Assembly: GCA_964483245.1 (NCBI GenBank)
Contig: CAZABP010000021.1
Span: 1-64,000 of the forward strand
Direction of reading: 5' to 3'
DNA from: CAZABP01 sp964483245
GTDB lineage: Bacteria; Planctomycetota; UBA1135; UBA2386
Length of the DNA stretch: 64,000 bases
Shown here: positions 1 to 7,237 of the stretch, one piece after another
Position numbering within the stretch: the first letter of the stretch is position 1
How the letters are laid out: each line of letters starts with the position of its first letter
Translations under genes and position numbers: made by a program
Notes under the pieces: generated by a model
The model's input: only the letters and a program-made list of their open reading frames with translations
The model's database searches: none
Told to the model about the DNA's origin: nothing

Positions 1-31
1 CAGGACCTCACGTTGCCCGGCCGCTGATCGG

Positions 32-131
32 GAAGCGGTACACCCGGTCTCTGACACGCAATCCGTCAGTTCGCGCGAGAATTCCCGCACTAAGTGACGG
101 AGCGGGTGTCAGAGGCGCCGTGTACCGCTTC
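32..131. repeat. REP-like 100-bp interrupted palindrome
   Basis: Three nested inverted-repeat blocks pair symmetrically: GAAGCGGTACAC (32-43) with GTGTACCGCTTC (120-131), CTCTGACAC (49-57) with GTGTCAGAG (106-114), and TCCGTCA (62-68) with TGACGGA (95-101). They are separated by symmetric internal loops of 5 and 4 bases, with a 26-base apical loop. Such long GTGTCAGA-type hairpins are typical of REP/BIME-like or transposon-end elements, or of a structured RNA. No transposase is seen in the window. The element ends two bases before the earliest ATG of the next gene. Confidence 0.7.
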
Positions 132-133
132 GC

Positions 134-610
134 ATGCGGGATCGCACGGCGGCTCGAACCGGCTCAGACGCGATGCGCTCGAGCACGCGCGATCCAAGCG
201 ATGTCGTCATGCGATCGTGTTCATCGGAGCGCGAGGAGAGCTGCCAGCGCCAGGCTAGACTCGAGCGAGTGATCGGGCCCAGCGGCGACGTGTATCAACT
301 CCACGGTGGAACCGGCGGGTTGGCGGAGATCGCGTTGTTCCTGTTCGTCTGCGTTCCGCTGATGGTGCTGGGGTCGAGTCTGCTCGTGCTCAATGTGGTC
401 GGCCTGTTGCGCAATGCCCGGATGCGCAAGCGTGTGGTCACCGTCACGCTCAGCTCGTCGCTGCTGGTCGCCGCCGGTCTGCTGGCGATGGCTTGGATCT
501 ACTACGACCCGGCCCATTCGTGGTTTGCAGCGTGTCTGGCCTGCGGCGGGGTGCTCCTGGCATGGCTTGCGGCCTGGTCCTTCCGCCGGAACTGCGTTCC
601 GGTCGGTTAG
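134..610 (+). CDS. Small hypothetical membrane protein
   Basis: This is an unrecognised protein of up to 158 residues. The C-terminal two thirds contain about three hydrophobic segments (starting EIALFLFVCVPLMVLG, VTLSSSLLVAAGLLAM and WFAACLACGGVLLAWL) separated by a basic loop RNARMRKR, so it is very probably an inner-membrane protein. The N-terminal part has no coding character and no Shine-Dalgarno sequence precedes any candidate start. The real start may be ATG at 209 or GTG at 269, which would leave only the membrane part. It lies directly after the palindrome at 32-131 and converges with ispH. Function unknown. Confidence 0.5.
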   Translation: MRDRTAARTGSDAMRSSTRDPSDVVMRSCSSEREESCQRQARLERVIGPSGDVYQLHGGTGGLAEIALFLFVCVPLMVLGSSLLVLNVVGLLRNARMRKRVVTVTLSSSLLVAAGLLAMAWIYYDPAHSWFAACLACGGVLLAWLAAWSFRRNCVPVG

Positions 611-675
611 TCGCGACCGGCGCGGCGCTGCGCTGCCCCGCGCGAATCCGAACGCGGGATCGTGGCGCCATGCCT

Positions 676-1548
676 TCAGGTGCGGGGTGGCATCGACACC
701 GGCGGCGCCGCGAGCCGGCGTAGTCCCGCCTCGACCTCATCGATCGTTGCGTCGAGCGTCGAGGTGCCGGCGGTGAGGCCGACCTTCGTGCAGCCGAGGA
801 AGAACTGCGGCTCGAGATCCGCAGCGGACTGCACGTGCGTGACGCGAACGCCGAGGCGGCGGCAGAGGTCGGCGAGCTTCTGCGTGTTGTTGGAGTTCCT
901 GCCGCCGACGACGACCATGGCGTCGACGCGGGCCGCGAGCGCTTCGACGGCGGCGATCCGCTGCTTGGTCGGCTCACAGACCGTGTCGACGAAGCGGACG
1001 TCTGCCTGCGGGTTCTGGCGGCGGATCTCCTGCGCCAGCAGGCGCGCCGGCAGGATCGGGAACGTGGTCTGGCAGACGATGCCGATCCGGGCGTAGCGCC
1101 AACAGCGGACGTCCTCGCGAGTCCGCACGACGTCGTGGCTGGGGAGGTCTTCGACGATGCCGCGCACCTCGACGTGGTCGCGCTTGCCGAGCACGACGAC
1201 GTGGTAACCCTCGGCAGCGAGCCGCTGCGCCGCCGTATGTGCCTTCTGCACGAGCGGGCAGGTGGTGTCGATCAGCTCCCTGCCGGCAGCGCGGAGGCGA
1301 GCACGCTCGCGGTCGCTGACCCCGTGCGCGGTGATCAACACGCGTGGTGACTCCGGCAGGCTGCCATCGCGCTGCGACTCCGGCACGCTGCGGAACCCGC
1401 GACTGGCGAGCTGGCGCTGCACGATCTCGTTGTGGACGAGCTCGCCGTGGATCGTGACGTCGTCCGGTTGCTCGACGGCGAGCGCCGCAGCGAGCGCATC
1501 ACGCACACCGAAGCAGAACCCCATCGCCTCCGCTCGCAGGATCTCCAT
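676..1548 (-). CDS. ispH: 4-hydroxy-3-methylbut-2-enyl diphosphate reductase (IspH)
   Basis: This is the last enzyme of the MEP isoprenoid pathway: a cytoplasmic 4Fe-4S enzyme that reduces HMBPP to IPP and DMAPP. At 290 residues it is slightly shorter than usual. The three cluster cysteines are visible as C12 (GFCFGV), C97 (DTTCPL) and C191 (DTVCEP). The substrate-site residues also match the family: H39 (VHN), H75 (AHG), H125 and E127 (HVEV), and the GGRNSNN block. The C-terminal GLTAGTSTLD corresponds to the usual GxTAGAS motif with small substitutions. It is transcribed away from the regulator gene downstream in the window; an operator-like palindrome sits 20 bases upstream of its start. 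Confidence 0.93.
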   Translation of the reverse strand: MEILRAEAMGFCFGVRDALAAALAVEQPDDVTIHGELVHNEIVQRQLASRGFRSVPESQRDGSLPESPRVLITAHGVSDRERARLRAAGRELIDTTCPLVQKAHTAAQRLAAEGYHVVVLGKRDHVEVRGIVEDLPSHDVVRTREDVRCWRYARIGIVCQTTFPILPARLLAQEIRRQNPQADVRFVDTVCEPTKQRIAAVEALAARVDAMVVVGGRNSNNTQKLADLCRRLGVRVTHVQSAADLEPQFFLGCTKVGLTAGTSTLDATIDEVEAGLRRLAAPPVSMPPRT

Positions 1549-1566
1549 GCTCGTTCATCCTTCCAG

Positions 1567-1583
1567 GCTTTGCAATGCAAAGT
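1567..1583. promoter_or_regulatory. Operator-like palindrome upstream of ispH
   Basis: CTTTGCA-A-TGCAAAG (1568-1582) is a perfect 7+7 palindrome with a single central base. On the minus strand the context is ACTTTGCATTGCAAAG. It closely resembles the sequence at 2609-2625 in front of the winged-helix regulator unit, so both may bind that regulator. It lies 20 bases 5' of the ispH start codon, a position suited to repression or to overlap with a core promoter. Inference from sequence symmetry only. Confidence 0.5.
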
Positions 1584-1624
1584 ATGCAATCGCGCCAACA
1601 CGGTTGGTGGTCATCGTGGCTCGC

Positions 1625-2017
1625 TCAGGCGGGGACCCAGCCCTCTTCGTCGCGGCCGCGCCGGCGGGTGGCCGGCGCCGCATCGGCGCGCGCGTCTTCG
1701 ATGACGCGCTCGAGCTCCTTCAGATACGCCAGGAACTGCCGGCGGCCGTCGCGCGAGAGCTGCAGTCGGGTCTTGGTCCGCGGACCCTCGTGGTTCTTCC
1801 AGACCTCGACGATGCCGGAGTCGGCGAGCACGGCGACGTGGCGCGCCAGGTTGCCGTCGGTCAGGTCGCAGAGATCACGCAGCTCGGGAAACATCACGCC
1901 CTGCGGCCGGGACAACAGCGCGGTCAGGATCGACAGCCGCGCCTTCTCGTGCATGACACGGTCGAGGCCGCCATAGGCGAAGCTGGCGCTGTCCTTCTTC
2001 CTGCGCTCAGACGCCAT
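1625..2017 (-). CDS. Winged-helix transcriptional regulator (HTH_34/MarR-like)
   Basis: The protein is 130 residues. Residues about 18-100 form a winged helix: helices around EKARLSILTAL and the recognition segment LTDGNLARHVAVLADSGIVEV, then a wing with GPRTKTRLQLSRDGRRQF. This pattern matches the small HTH_34 / winged-helix DNA-binding family often coded next to a membrane protein. The start ATG at 2015-2017 overlaps the end of the upstream membrane-protein gene by 11 bases, so the two are one transcription unit and are probably translationally coupled. The acidic/basic C-tail is low complexity. It may autoregulate through the palindrome at 2609-2625 and act on ispH through 1567-1583; this is inferred. 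Confidence 0.85.
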   Translation of the reverse strand: MASERRKKDSASFAYGGLDRVMHEKARLSILTALLSRPQGVMFPELRDLCDLTDGNLARHVAVLADSGIVEVWKNHEGPRTKTRLQLSRDGRRQFLAYLKELERVIEDARADAAPATRRRGRDEEGWVPA

Positions 2018-2600
2018 CGCGACGCTCCAGGCTCGTCCACAGCACATAGGCCGCAGCCAGCTGCCCGACGGCGAACGGCACGCCGAGCAGCCACGGCGAC
2101 AGCGCACCAGGCGTTGCGGCCAGCAGCAGCAGGATGCCGGTGCCGAGATAGAACAGCGCCACCCAACCGAGCGCGCGCGGCAGGTACGGCAGCGACGCGA
2201 ACAGGCCGATACCGAACAGCGTGGTCCAGATCCCGGGCAGCAGCGCCTGCGCGCGATCCCCGGCATCGAGCAGGATCCACGGCATCACGAGGCCGACCGT
2301 GCAGACTGGCGCGAGCTGCGCGATGACGGCGCGGATCCGCTGCCACGACTCGCCGCGCGCGCGCGCCGTCAGCCACAGGTCGGCCGCGCCGATCCCGGCG
2401 CAGAGCGCAGCCGCCAGCGTCCAGTAGCCGGCGAACAGCTCGAAGTCGGTGCGCGCGGTTGCCGGTTGCAGGATCGCCGCCAGCAGCGCCAGCCCACCGG
2501 TGAGCAGGCACGGGCGCGCCCGGTAGCCGCGGAACACCTCGCTGCGCAGGACCTGGGCGTGGATCTCGGAGAGCTGGGCCAGCGCGCGGTCGAGCTGCAT
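2007..2600 (-). CDS. Membrane protein partner of the winged-helix regulator
   Basis: The protein is 197 residues with about six hydrophobic segments (CLLTGGLALLAAIL, TLAAALCAGIGAADL, LAPVCTVGLVMPWILL, LFGIGLFASLPYL, LGWVALFYLGTGILLLLA, FAVGQLAAAYVLW) after a 25-residue soluble N-terminus. No family motif is recognised. The same two-gene arrangement, a small integral-membrane protein followed by an HTH_34 regulator with overlapping ends, is frequent in Planctomycetes and Acidobacteria. A sensor or accessory role is possible but unproven. The start was taken at the ATG just 3' of the operator-like sequence 2609-2625; no strong ribosome binding site is visible. Confidence 0.75.
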   Translation of the reverse strand: MQLDRALAQLSEIHAQVLRSEVFRGYRARPCLLTGGLALLAAILQPATARTDFELFAGYWTLAAALCAGIGAADLWLTARARGESWQRIRAVIAQLAPVCTVGLVMPWILLDAGDRAQALLPGIWTTLFGIGLFASLPYLPRALGWVALFYLGTGILLLLAATPGALSPWLLGVPFAVGQLAAAYVLWTSLERRDGV

Positions 2601-2608
2601 GGCCCTGG

Positions 2609-2625
2609 ACTTTATGGTGCAAAGT
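2609..2625. promoter_or_regulatory. Operator-like palindrome before the membrane protein/regulator unit
   Basis: ACTTTATGGTGCAAAGT is an imperfect palindrome with outer ACTTT/AAAGT arms. The right arm TGCAAAGT is identical to that at 1575-1583. It lies 9 bases upstream of the membrane-protein start, where a promoter would overlap it. The same motif in front of the regulator unit and of ispH suggests a shared binding protein, most simply the HTH_34 regulator. Confidence 0.5.
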
Positions 2626-2687
2626 AGGGGTGTCAAGCGGTCCGCGGGGCGGCTGCACTTGTGCCAGGGCCCGGTATCCTGCGGCGC

Positions 2688-4388
2688 ATGCGGACGCGTG
2701 CATGGGTAGTTCCGGTGTTGGTCGCCTCGGTCGCCGCGCAGGAAGCCGAGTGGTTCCGGTTCGTGCCGAAGGACGCCGTCACCGTGGCATGGCTGCAGGG
2801 ACCGGCGCGCCTGGGCCAGCAGCTCGGCGATACACGCGTCGTGCAATTCCTGCGCGACCCCGGGTTGTCGGGCGCGCTGGCGCAGTTCTGGGAGTCTGTG
2901 CAGGCAGGGGTCGAAGACGACGCGCGGCGCGCGCGGGCTCGGAGCAGCCTCGAGCAGCTGCTCCGGGTCGTCCGCTCGTCGGCCCAGGTGTCGGTCGGCG
3001 TCGCGCGCGACACGCAGGGTGGATGGTTCGGCGCGATGCGCGCACGCAGTCTCGAACCGGCGTGGTTCGCTGCTCTGGACGAGCTGCCCGCGGAGCAGTG
3101 GCCGCACGCAGGGCACGAGTTCCGACTCGTGCGCGTGAGCCAGCCGGAAGCGCCGCTGCTCCCGGAGTTCTCCTGCACACTCCCGATCGAGATCGATGGG
3201 GCGACGGTCGTCTTCGCCGGCACCGATCTGCAGCACCAGATCCCGCGGATGCTGGCGCTGCAGGAGGCCGAGCGCTTCGTGCCACCGCCGCGAGTCGCCG
3301 GGGCCGCTGTCTGGCTCCACGGCGATCCCAGGCCTTGGCTCGAGGAGTTGCTGCGCGCATTGCCCGCGGCACCAGAGGAGCGCGCGATCGCCGAGCAGAT
3401 CTTCCGCGTGCTCGGCAGCGACGCGGCCAGCGGATGCTCCTTTGCAATGCGTCGGGCTGGAGAGTTCCTGACGTTCGACCTGCACGTTGCCCTGCAGCCC
3501 GGGAAGACCGGCCTGCTCGATCTGCTGCTCCCCGGCACGCGTCCGATGCAGCCATGGCTGGAGCTGATCCCACCGCAGTCGCTCGGGTTCGACCACTACA
3601 CGTTCCGGTTCGGGCGCGTGCGCGCGCTCGCGGAGCGAGTCCTCGAGGTGCTGCCGGCCGAGGTCGTCCCGCCGTTCGCAGAGCTCGAGCAACAGTTCGT
3701 CGAACGGTTCGGCGCCGACCTGCACGAAGACCTGTTGCGCTGGCTCGGTGACGACGTCGTGCTCGTCACCGATCCCGCGGACGTCGACTTCGATGCGATC
3801 GCCGAGGACGTTCCGGGTGGCATGACCGTATTCGTGACGCTGCGCGACGCGGCGGGGTTCGCAGCAGGGCTCGACAAGCTGATCCGCGGCCTCGGCCTGC
3901 ACGCGACCCGCAAGCGGGAGTCCTACGGGGAGCACCAGATCGTGCGGATCCTCGTGCTCGGGTTTCCCGTCCACTTCGCGATCACCGAGCGTGCGCTGGT
4001 TGTGACGGTCGGTGGCGCGACCAACGCGCTGCGGCTCGTGCTCGACGAGGTCGCCCGGCGCAAGCGTGGCGAGCCCGTGACGCCGCTGCCGGTCGAAGTG
4101 ACCGAACGAATCGACGCAGCTCCGTTCGAGGCGTCGAGTCTCGGCGTGCGCGCGATGGCGGCAGAGTTCGCCTGGCTCGCCAAGGAGGGCGCCAGGTTGG
4201 CGCCGGCGCTGGCAGCACGAGCGGCGCGCGAAGGGAAGGATGACGGCCCGGATCCGGAGACGATCTTCGAGAACATGCAGTTGCTCGGTGGCCGGCTCGA
4301 GGCCCTGCTGCGCAAGCATCACGTGACGCACCAGGTCACGCTGTCACGCAGCGCCGCGGACGAGTGGCGGATGATCGGCATCTGGTAG
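2688..4388 (+). CDS. Secreted protein of unknown function (DUF3352-like)
   Basis: A 566-residue protein with a short signal peptide (MRTRAWVVPVLVASVAAQ) followed by a soluble region. The start was moved to ATG 2688, since translation from an upstream ATG at 2661 would put nine extra residues before the signal peptide. The body carries planctomycete DUF3352-like features: an N-terminal FVPKDAVTVAW segment, long helical stretches of arginine and alanine, and a C-terminal half with GVNGG-type loops (here VTVGGATNALRLVLDE). No catalytic motif is recognised. It is convergent with the DUF2254 gene, leaving only five bases between the stop codons. Probably periplasmic. Confidence 0.8.
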   Translation: MRTRAWVVPVLVASVAAQEAEWFRFVPKDAVTVAWLQGPARLGQQLGDTRVVQFLRDPGLSGALAQFWESVQAGVEDDARRARARSSLEQLLRVVRSSAQVSVGVARDTQGGWFGAMRARSLEPAWFAALDELPAEQWPHAGHEFRLVRVSQPEAPLLPEFSCTLPIEIDGATVVFAGTDLQHQIPRMLALQEAERFVPPPRVAGAAVWLHGDPRPWLEELLRALPAAPEERAIAEQIFRVLGSDAASGCSFAMRRAGEFLTFDLHVALQPGKTGLLDLLLPGTRPMQPWLELIPPQSLGFDHYTFRFGRVRALAERVLEVLPAEVVPPFAELEQQFVERFGADLHEDLLRWLGDDVVLVTDPADVDFDAIAEDVPGGMTVFVTLRDAAGFAAGLDKLIRGLGLHATRKRESYGEHQIVRILVLGFPVHFAITERALVVTVGGATNALRLVLDEVARRKRGEPVTPLPVEVTERIDAAPFEASSLGVRAMAAEFAWLAKEGARLAPALAARAAREGKDDGPDPETIFENMQLLGGRLEALLRKHHVTHQVTLSRSAADEWRMIGIW

Positions 4389-4393
4389 CAGGT

Positions 4394-5725
4394 TCAACGA
4401 GCCTGCAACACTGCCAGCACCTCCCCGCAGCGCGATTCGACCGCCGCGCGGTCGCGCGCGTCGGCGAACCTTCCGCCAATCCGTCGGCTCAATTCCGCCT
4501 GCAGCCGCACGGCTTCGCAATCCGCCGGACGCCGGATCCGCGACGCGATCGACACCAGCGCCTCCAGCATGCGCAGCGTGACCGGGACGCTGCGGCAGGC
4601 GTGGTGGCGGATCGGATCGAATGCCGCTCTCAGGGCCTCCGCAAACGTGACCGGCGTCGCGATGACCCGCAGCCGTCCGTCCGCATCACAGCGCAATGGT
4701 GACGGCAGTCTGCGCTGCGCCAATCTGCCGAGCGAGGCACCGAGCCGATCGACACAGTTCATCGCGGTGTAGGGATCATTGATCCCCGGTGACAACGCGC
4801 GCACCGCGACTTCGGTGAGCTCGTCGATCGCGCAGCCGACGTCCTGGCGCGGAGTCCGGCGGGCACCGACGATGATCAGCTCGTTCAGACGCTCCTCGAG
4901 TGGTCCGACTGCCGGCAGCGGTGCGTCTGACGACGAGCCAGGCCAGGCTTCGGCGAGCACGTCGCCGGCGACGACGAAGTCCCGCGGCCGCGCGCGCAGC
5001 CGCAGCACGAGATCCTCGTCCTGCGCCAGCCGCATGACCCCTTCCTCGTCGATCGCCTGCACGTAACCCTCGAGCCTTGCGTGCAGTCTGCTGGCTGGCG
5101 CCGATGGCTCGCGCGCAGCTTCCGCCGGCGGGGATTCGTCGGCCCCTTCACCGAGCTGCTGCGGAAACAGCCGCACGATCGCGTCGTCCAGGTCCTTCGC
5201 GACCGCAGCGACCACCTGCGGCGCCTGGATCATGACGGCGACGTGATGGATGAACACGATCAGCATCGCCATGCTCAACACGGCGAGCAGGACGGCCGCC
5301 ATGATCGACAGGTGCGGCGCCACGATGCCGTCCTCGTGCTGCTCGACCGTACGCAGCAGCAGCAGGCAGTAGAACCCGGTCGACACGAACACACCGAGCG
5401 TCCACTGCGTCGTCAGGTCGTGCATGAATCGCCGCAACAGCCGCGGTCCGAACTGCTGCGACGTCAGTGACAGCGTGACGATCGTGATCGAGAACACCGT
5501 CCCGGTCACGGCGACCATCGCGCCGGCCATCGCCGACAGCGTCGCGCGTGCCGTCTCGGTCGTGGTCAGCACCCACTCCGGCAGCTCGATGTCCATGCCG
5601 TAGACGAATGCGTCGACCCGTGGCATCACGATCGACAGGGACAATGCGGCTGCGGCGCACAGACTCGGGATGAACCAGTAGCTCGTCCGCAGTGTGTCCC
5701 AGAGGTTCAGCAGATGCGTACGCAT
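4394..5725 (-). CDS. DUF2254 membrane protein
   Basis: 443 residues. Four N-terminal transmembrane segments (around FIPSLCAAAALSLSIVM, ATLSAMAGAMVAVTGTVFS, WTLGVFVSTGFYCLLLL and MAAVLLAVLSMAMLIVFIHH) enclose the family signature SITIVTLSLTSQQFGPRLLRRF. A cytosolic domain follows, with DVGCAIDELTEVAVRALSPGINDPYTA, which is diagnostic of DUF2254. Family members are predicted inner-membrane proteins of unknown function. It lies 56 bases downstream of the S41 peptidase gene on the same strand and could be co-transcribed with it. Confidence 0.95.
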   Translation of the reverse strand: MRTHLLNLWDTLRTSYWFIPSLCAAAALSLSIVMPRVDAFVYGMDIELPEWVLTTTETARATLSAMAGAMVAVTGTVFSITIVTLSLTSQQFGPRLLRRFMHDLTTQWTLGVFVSTGFYCLLLLRTVEQHEDGIVAPHLSIMAAVLLAVLSMAMLIVFIHHVAVMIQAPQVVAAVAKDLDDAIVRLFPQQLGEGADESPPAEAAREPSAPASRLHARLEGYVQAIDEEGVMRLAQDEDLVLRLRARPRDFVVAGDVLAEAWPGSSSDAPLPAVGPLEERLNELIIVGARRTPRQDVGCAIDELTEVAVRALSPGINDPYTAMNCVDRLGASLGRLAQRRLPSPLRCDADGRLRVIATPVTFAEALRAAFDPIRHHACRSVPVTLRMLEALVSIASRIRRPADCEAVRLQAELSRRIGGRFADARDRAAVESRCGEVLAVLQAR

Positions 5726-5781
5726 GGGCCAGGGCGGGGAGCCGCGGCCGCTGCATCACGGAGGACTGCGCCCGGGCCGCG

Positions 5782-7131
5782 CTACTTCCCCTTCTCCCGT
5801 AGCAACTCCAGTGCCCGCTCCAGGATCGGATCCCGCTTGTCGAGCTCGGCCGGATCGACCTGCACGTCGACGTCCGGGGCGAGACCTTCTCCCTCGAAGC
5901 AGGTCCCGTCCGGGCGCAGATCCTGCCAGCACGGCACGAAGATCGTGACGCCGTTGGGCAGTTCGTGCGGTTTCGGATTGCCGCTGCTGCCGAACGTGGG
6001 CTGGCCGACGACGGTGCACTGTGGCGCCTGCCGCAGCATCAACACGAATGATTCGTTGCTGCTCATGACGTAGCGGCTGGTCAACACGGCGATCGGCCCG
6101 ACGAAGCACTGGTTCGGATCACGGTTGCCGGTCACGGCGCGGTCCAGGACCGGTCCGAAGCCGCTCTTGCCGGCGCGCACGCGGATGCGGTTGCGACCGT
6201 AGACCTTGCGTCCATCCACGAACCATGCCGCGATCCGCTGCGCGAGGCGCTCGTCCCCCCCGCTGTTGGGCCGCACATCCACGATCAGTGCCTTGGCGGT
6301 GCGCAGCTCGCCGAGCGCCTTCTCGACGGCGTCGATGTCGGCGGCGCTCGCCCACGACGCGATCAGCAGATAGCCGACCCCGTCCTCGGTCCGGCCGGCG
6401 ATCGCGTTGTCGCAGACATTGGTGACCTGCGCCAGATGCTTGGACAGCAGGCGTGGGCGGAACAAGGAGTCGATGGCGCGGCGGCCGGTCGCATAGGTCT
6501 GCTCGCGGTAACGCAGATACAGGTGGATGTCCTCGGTCGGCTCGAGCATCTTCGCGGCGGCGGCGGCCCAGCTGCGCGTCGAGCCGGCGGCGAGGATCGC
6601 GTCACGGTGCTGCTGCACGTGCTTCTTCCAGTCGGTGATCCGCAGGTCGTAGTACGAGTAGCTCGACTCGAGCACCTTCAGCAGCGCGTCCAGGCTCTTG
6701 CGGTTCTGCGCCTGCTGCGCGCGCGGATCGAGCGGCTTCTCGGGCAACGTCGCGAACGACCATGGCGTCGGCACGAGCGCAGTGCCGCCGGCGCTGCGGA
6801 AGTTCTGGCCGACCGGGCAGTTCAGGCTCAGCGCATACTCGTGGTCCGGTTGCAGCTCGACGTCGACGACGATCGTCTTCGCGTCCTTCCAGCGCGGCTT
6901 GTCCTTGAACTTCGGGAACCTGGGCCCGCCACCGCAGAACGACCACCCGCTCTGGCTCATCGGTCGGTCGAAGACCGCCACGAGCTGCGTGACCTTCGTC
7001 GCGTCGACGTCGAGCGCCTGGTGCGCCGGAGACAGCGACACGACCTGCGGGGGACCTTCGTCCTGCGTGGTCGCGGCAGCGCAGACGGAAAACGCGCACA
7101 GAGCCAGCCGGAGCGGAGCAGAGACGGGCAT
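5782..7131 (-). CDS. Secreted S41-family (tail-specific) peptidase with N-terminal Ig-like domain
   Basis: 449 residues: signal peptide (1-21), then a bacterial Ig-like (Big_5/SbsA-type) domain with VVSLSPAHQALDVDATKV and FDRPMS (about 30-125), a linker, then the S41 core. The core shows DVRPNSGGDERLAQRIAAWF and the nucleophile region TSRYVMSSNESFVLML, followed by VGQPTFGSSGNP and the terminal GEGLAPDVDVQVDP typical of C-terminal processing/tricorn-like peptidases. No PDZ domain is obvious. The likely role is periplasmic proteolysis; substrate unknown. It diverges from the carboxypeptidase-regulatory protein gene at 7238 across about 106 bases that must hold both promoters. Confidence 0.9.
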   Translation of the reverse strand: MPVSAPLRLALCAFSVCAAATTQDEGPPQVVSLSPAHQALDVDATKVTQLVAVFDRPMSQSGWSFCGGGPRFPKFKDKPRWKDAKTIVVDVELQPDHEYALSLNCPVGQNFRSAGGTALVPTPWSFATLPEKPLDPRAQQAQNRKSLDALLKVLESSYSYYDLRITDWKKHVQQHRDAILAAGSTRSWAAAAAKMLEPTEDIHLYLRYREQTYATGRRAIDSLFRPRLLSKHLAQVTNVCDNAIAGRTEDGVGYLLIASWASAADIDAVEKALGELRTAKALIVDVRPNSGGDERLAQRIAAWFVDGRKVYGRNRIRVRAGKSGFGPVLDRAVTGNRDPNQCFVGPIAVLTSRYVMSSNESFVLMLRQAPQCTVVGQPTFGSSGNPKPHELPNGVTIFVPCWQDLRPDGTCFEGEGLAPDVDVQVDPAELDKRDPILERALELLREKGK

Positions 7132-7237
7132 CGGAGACCTCCTCGCGCCGCAGTCGACAATCGCGTGGGAGCACGGTCAAGGTGCCGGACGTCGGGCGGG
7201 GTAACGTCTGCCACCGACACGTCTCCCGGGAGCACCC

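Noticed and set aside
5726..5781. Classical intrinsic terminator between the S41 and DUF2254 genes
   Set aside because: No convincing hairpin with T-tract; the two genes could be one transcript.
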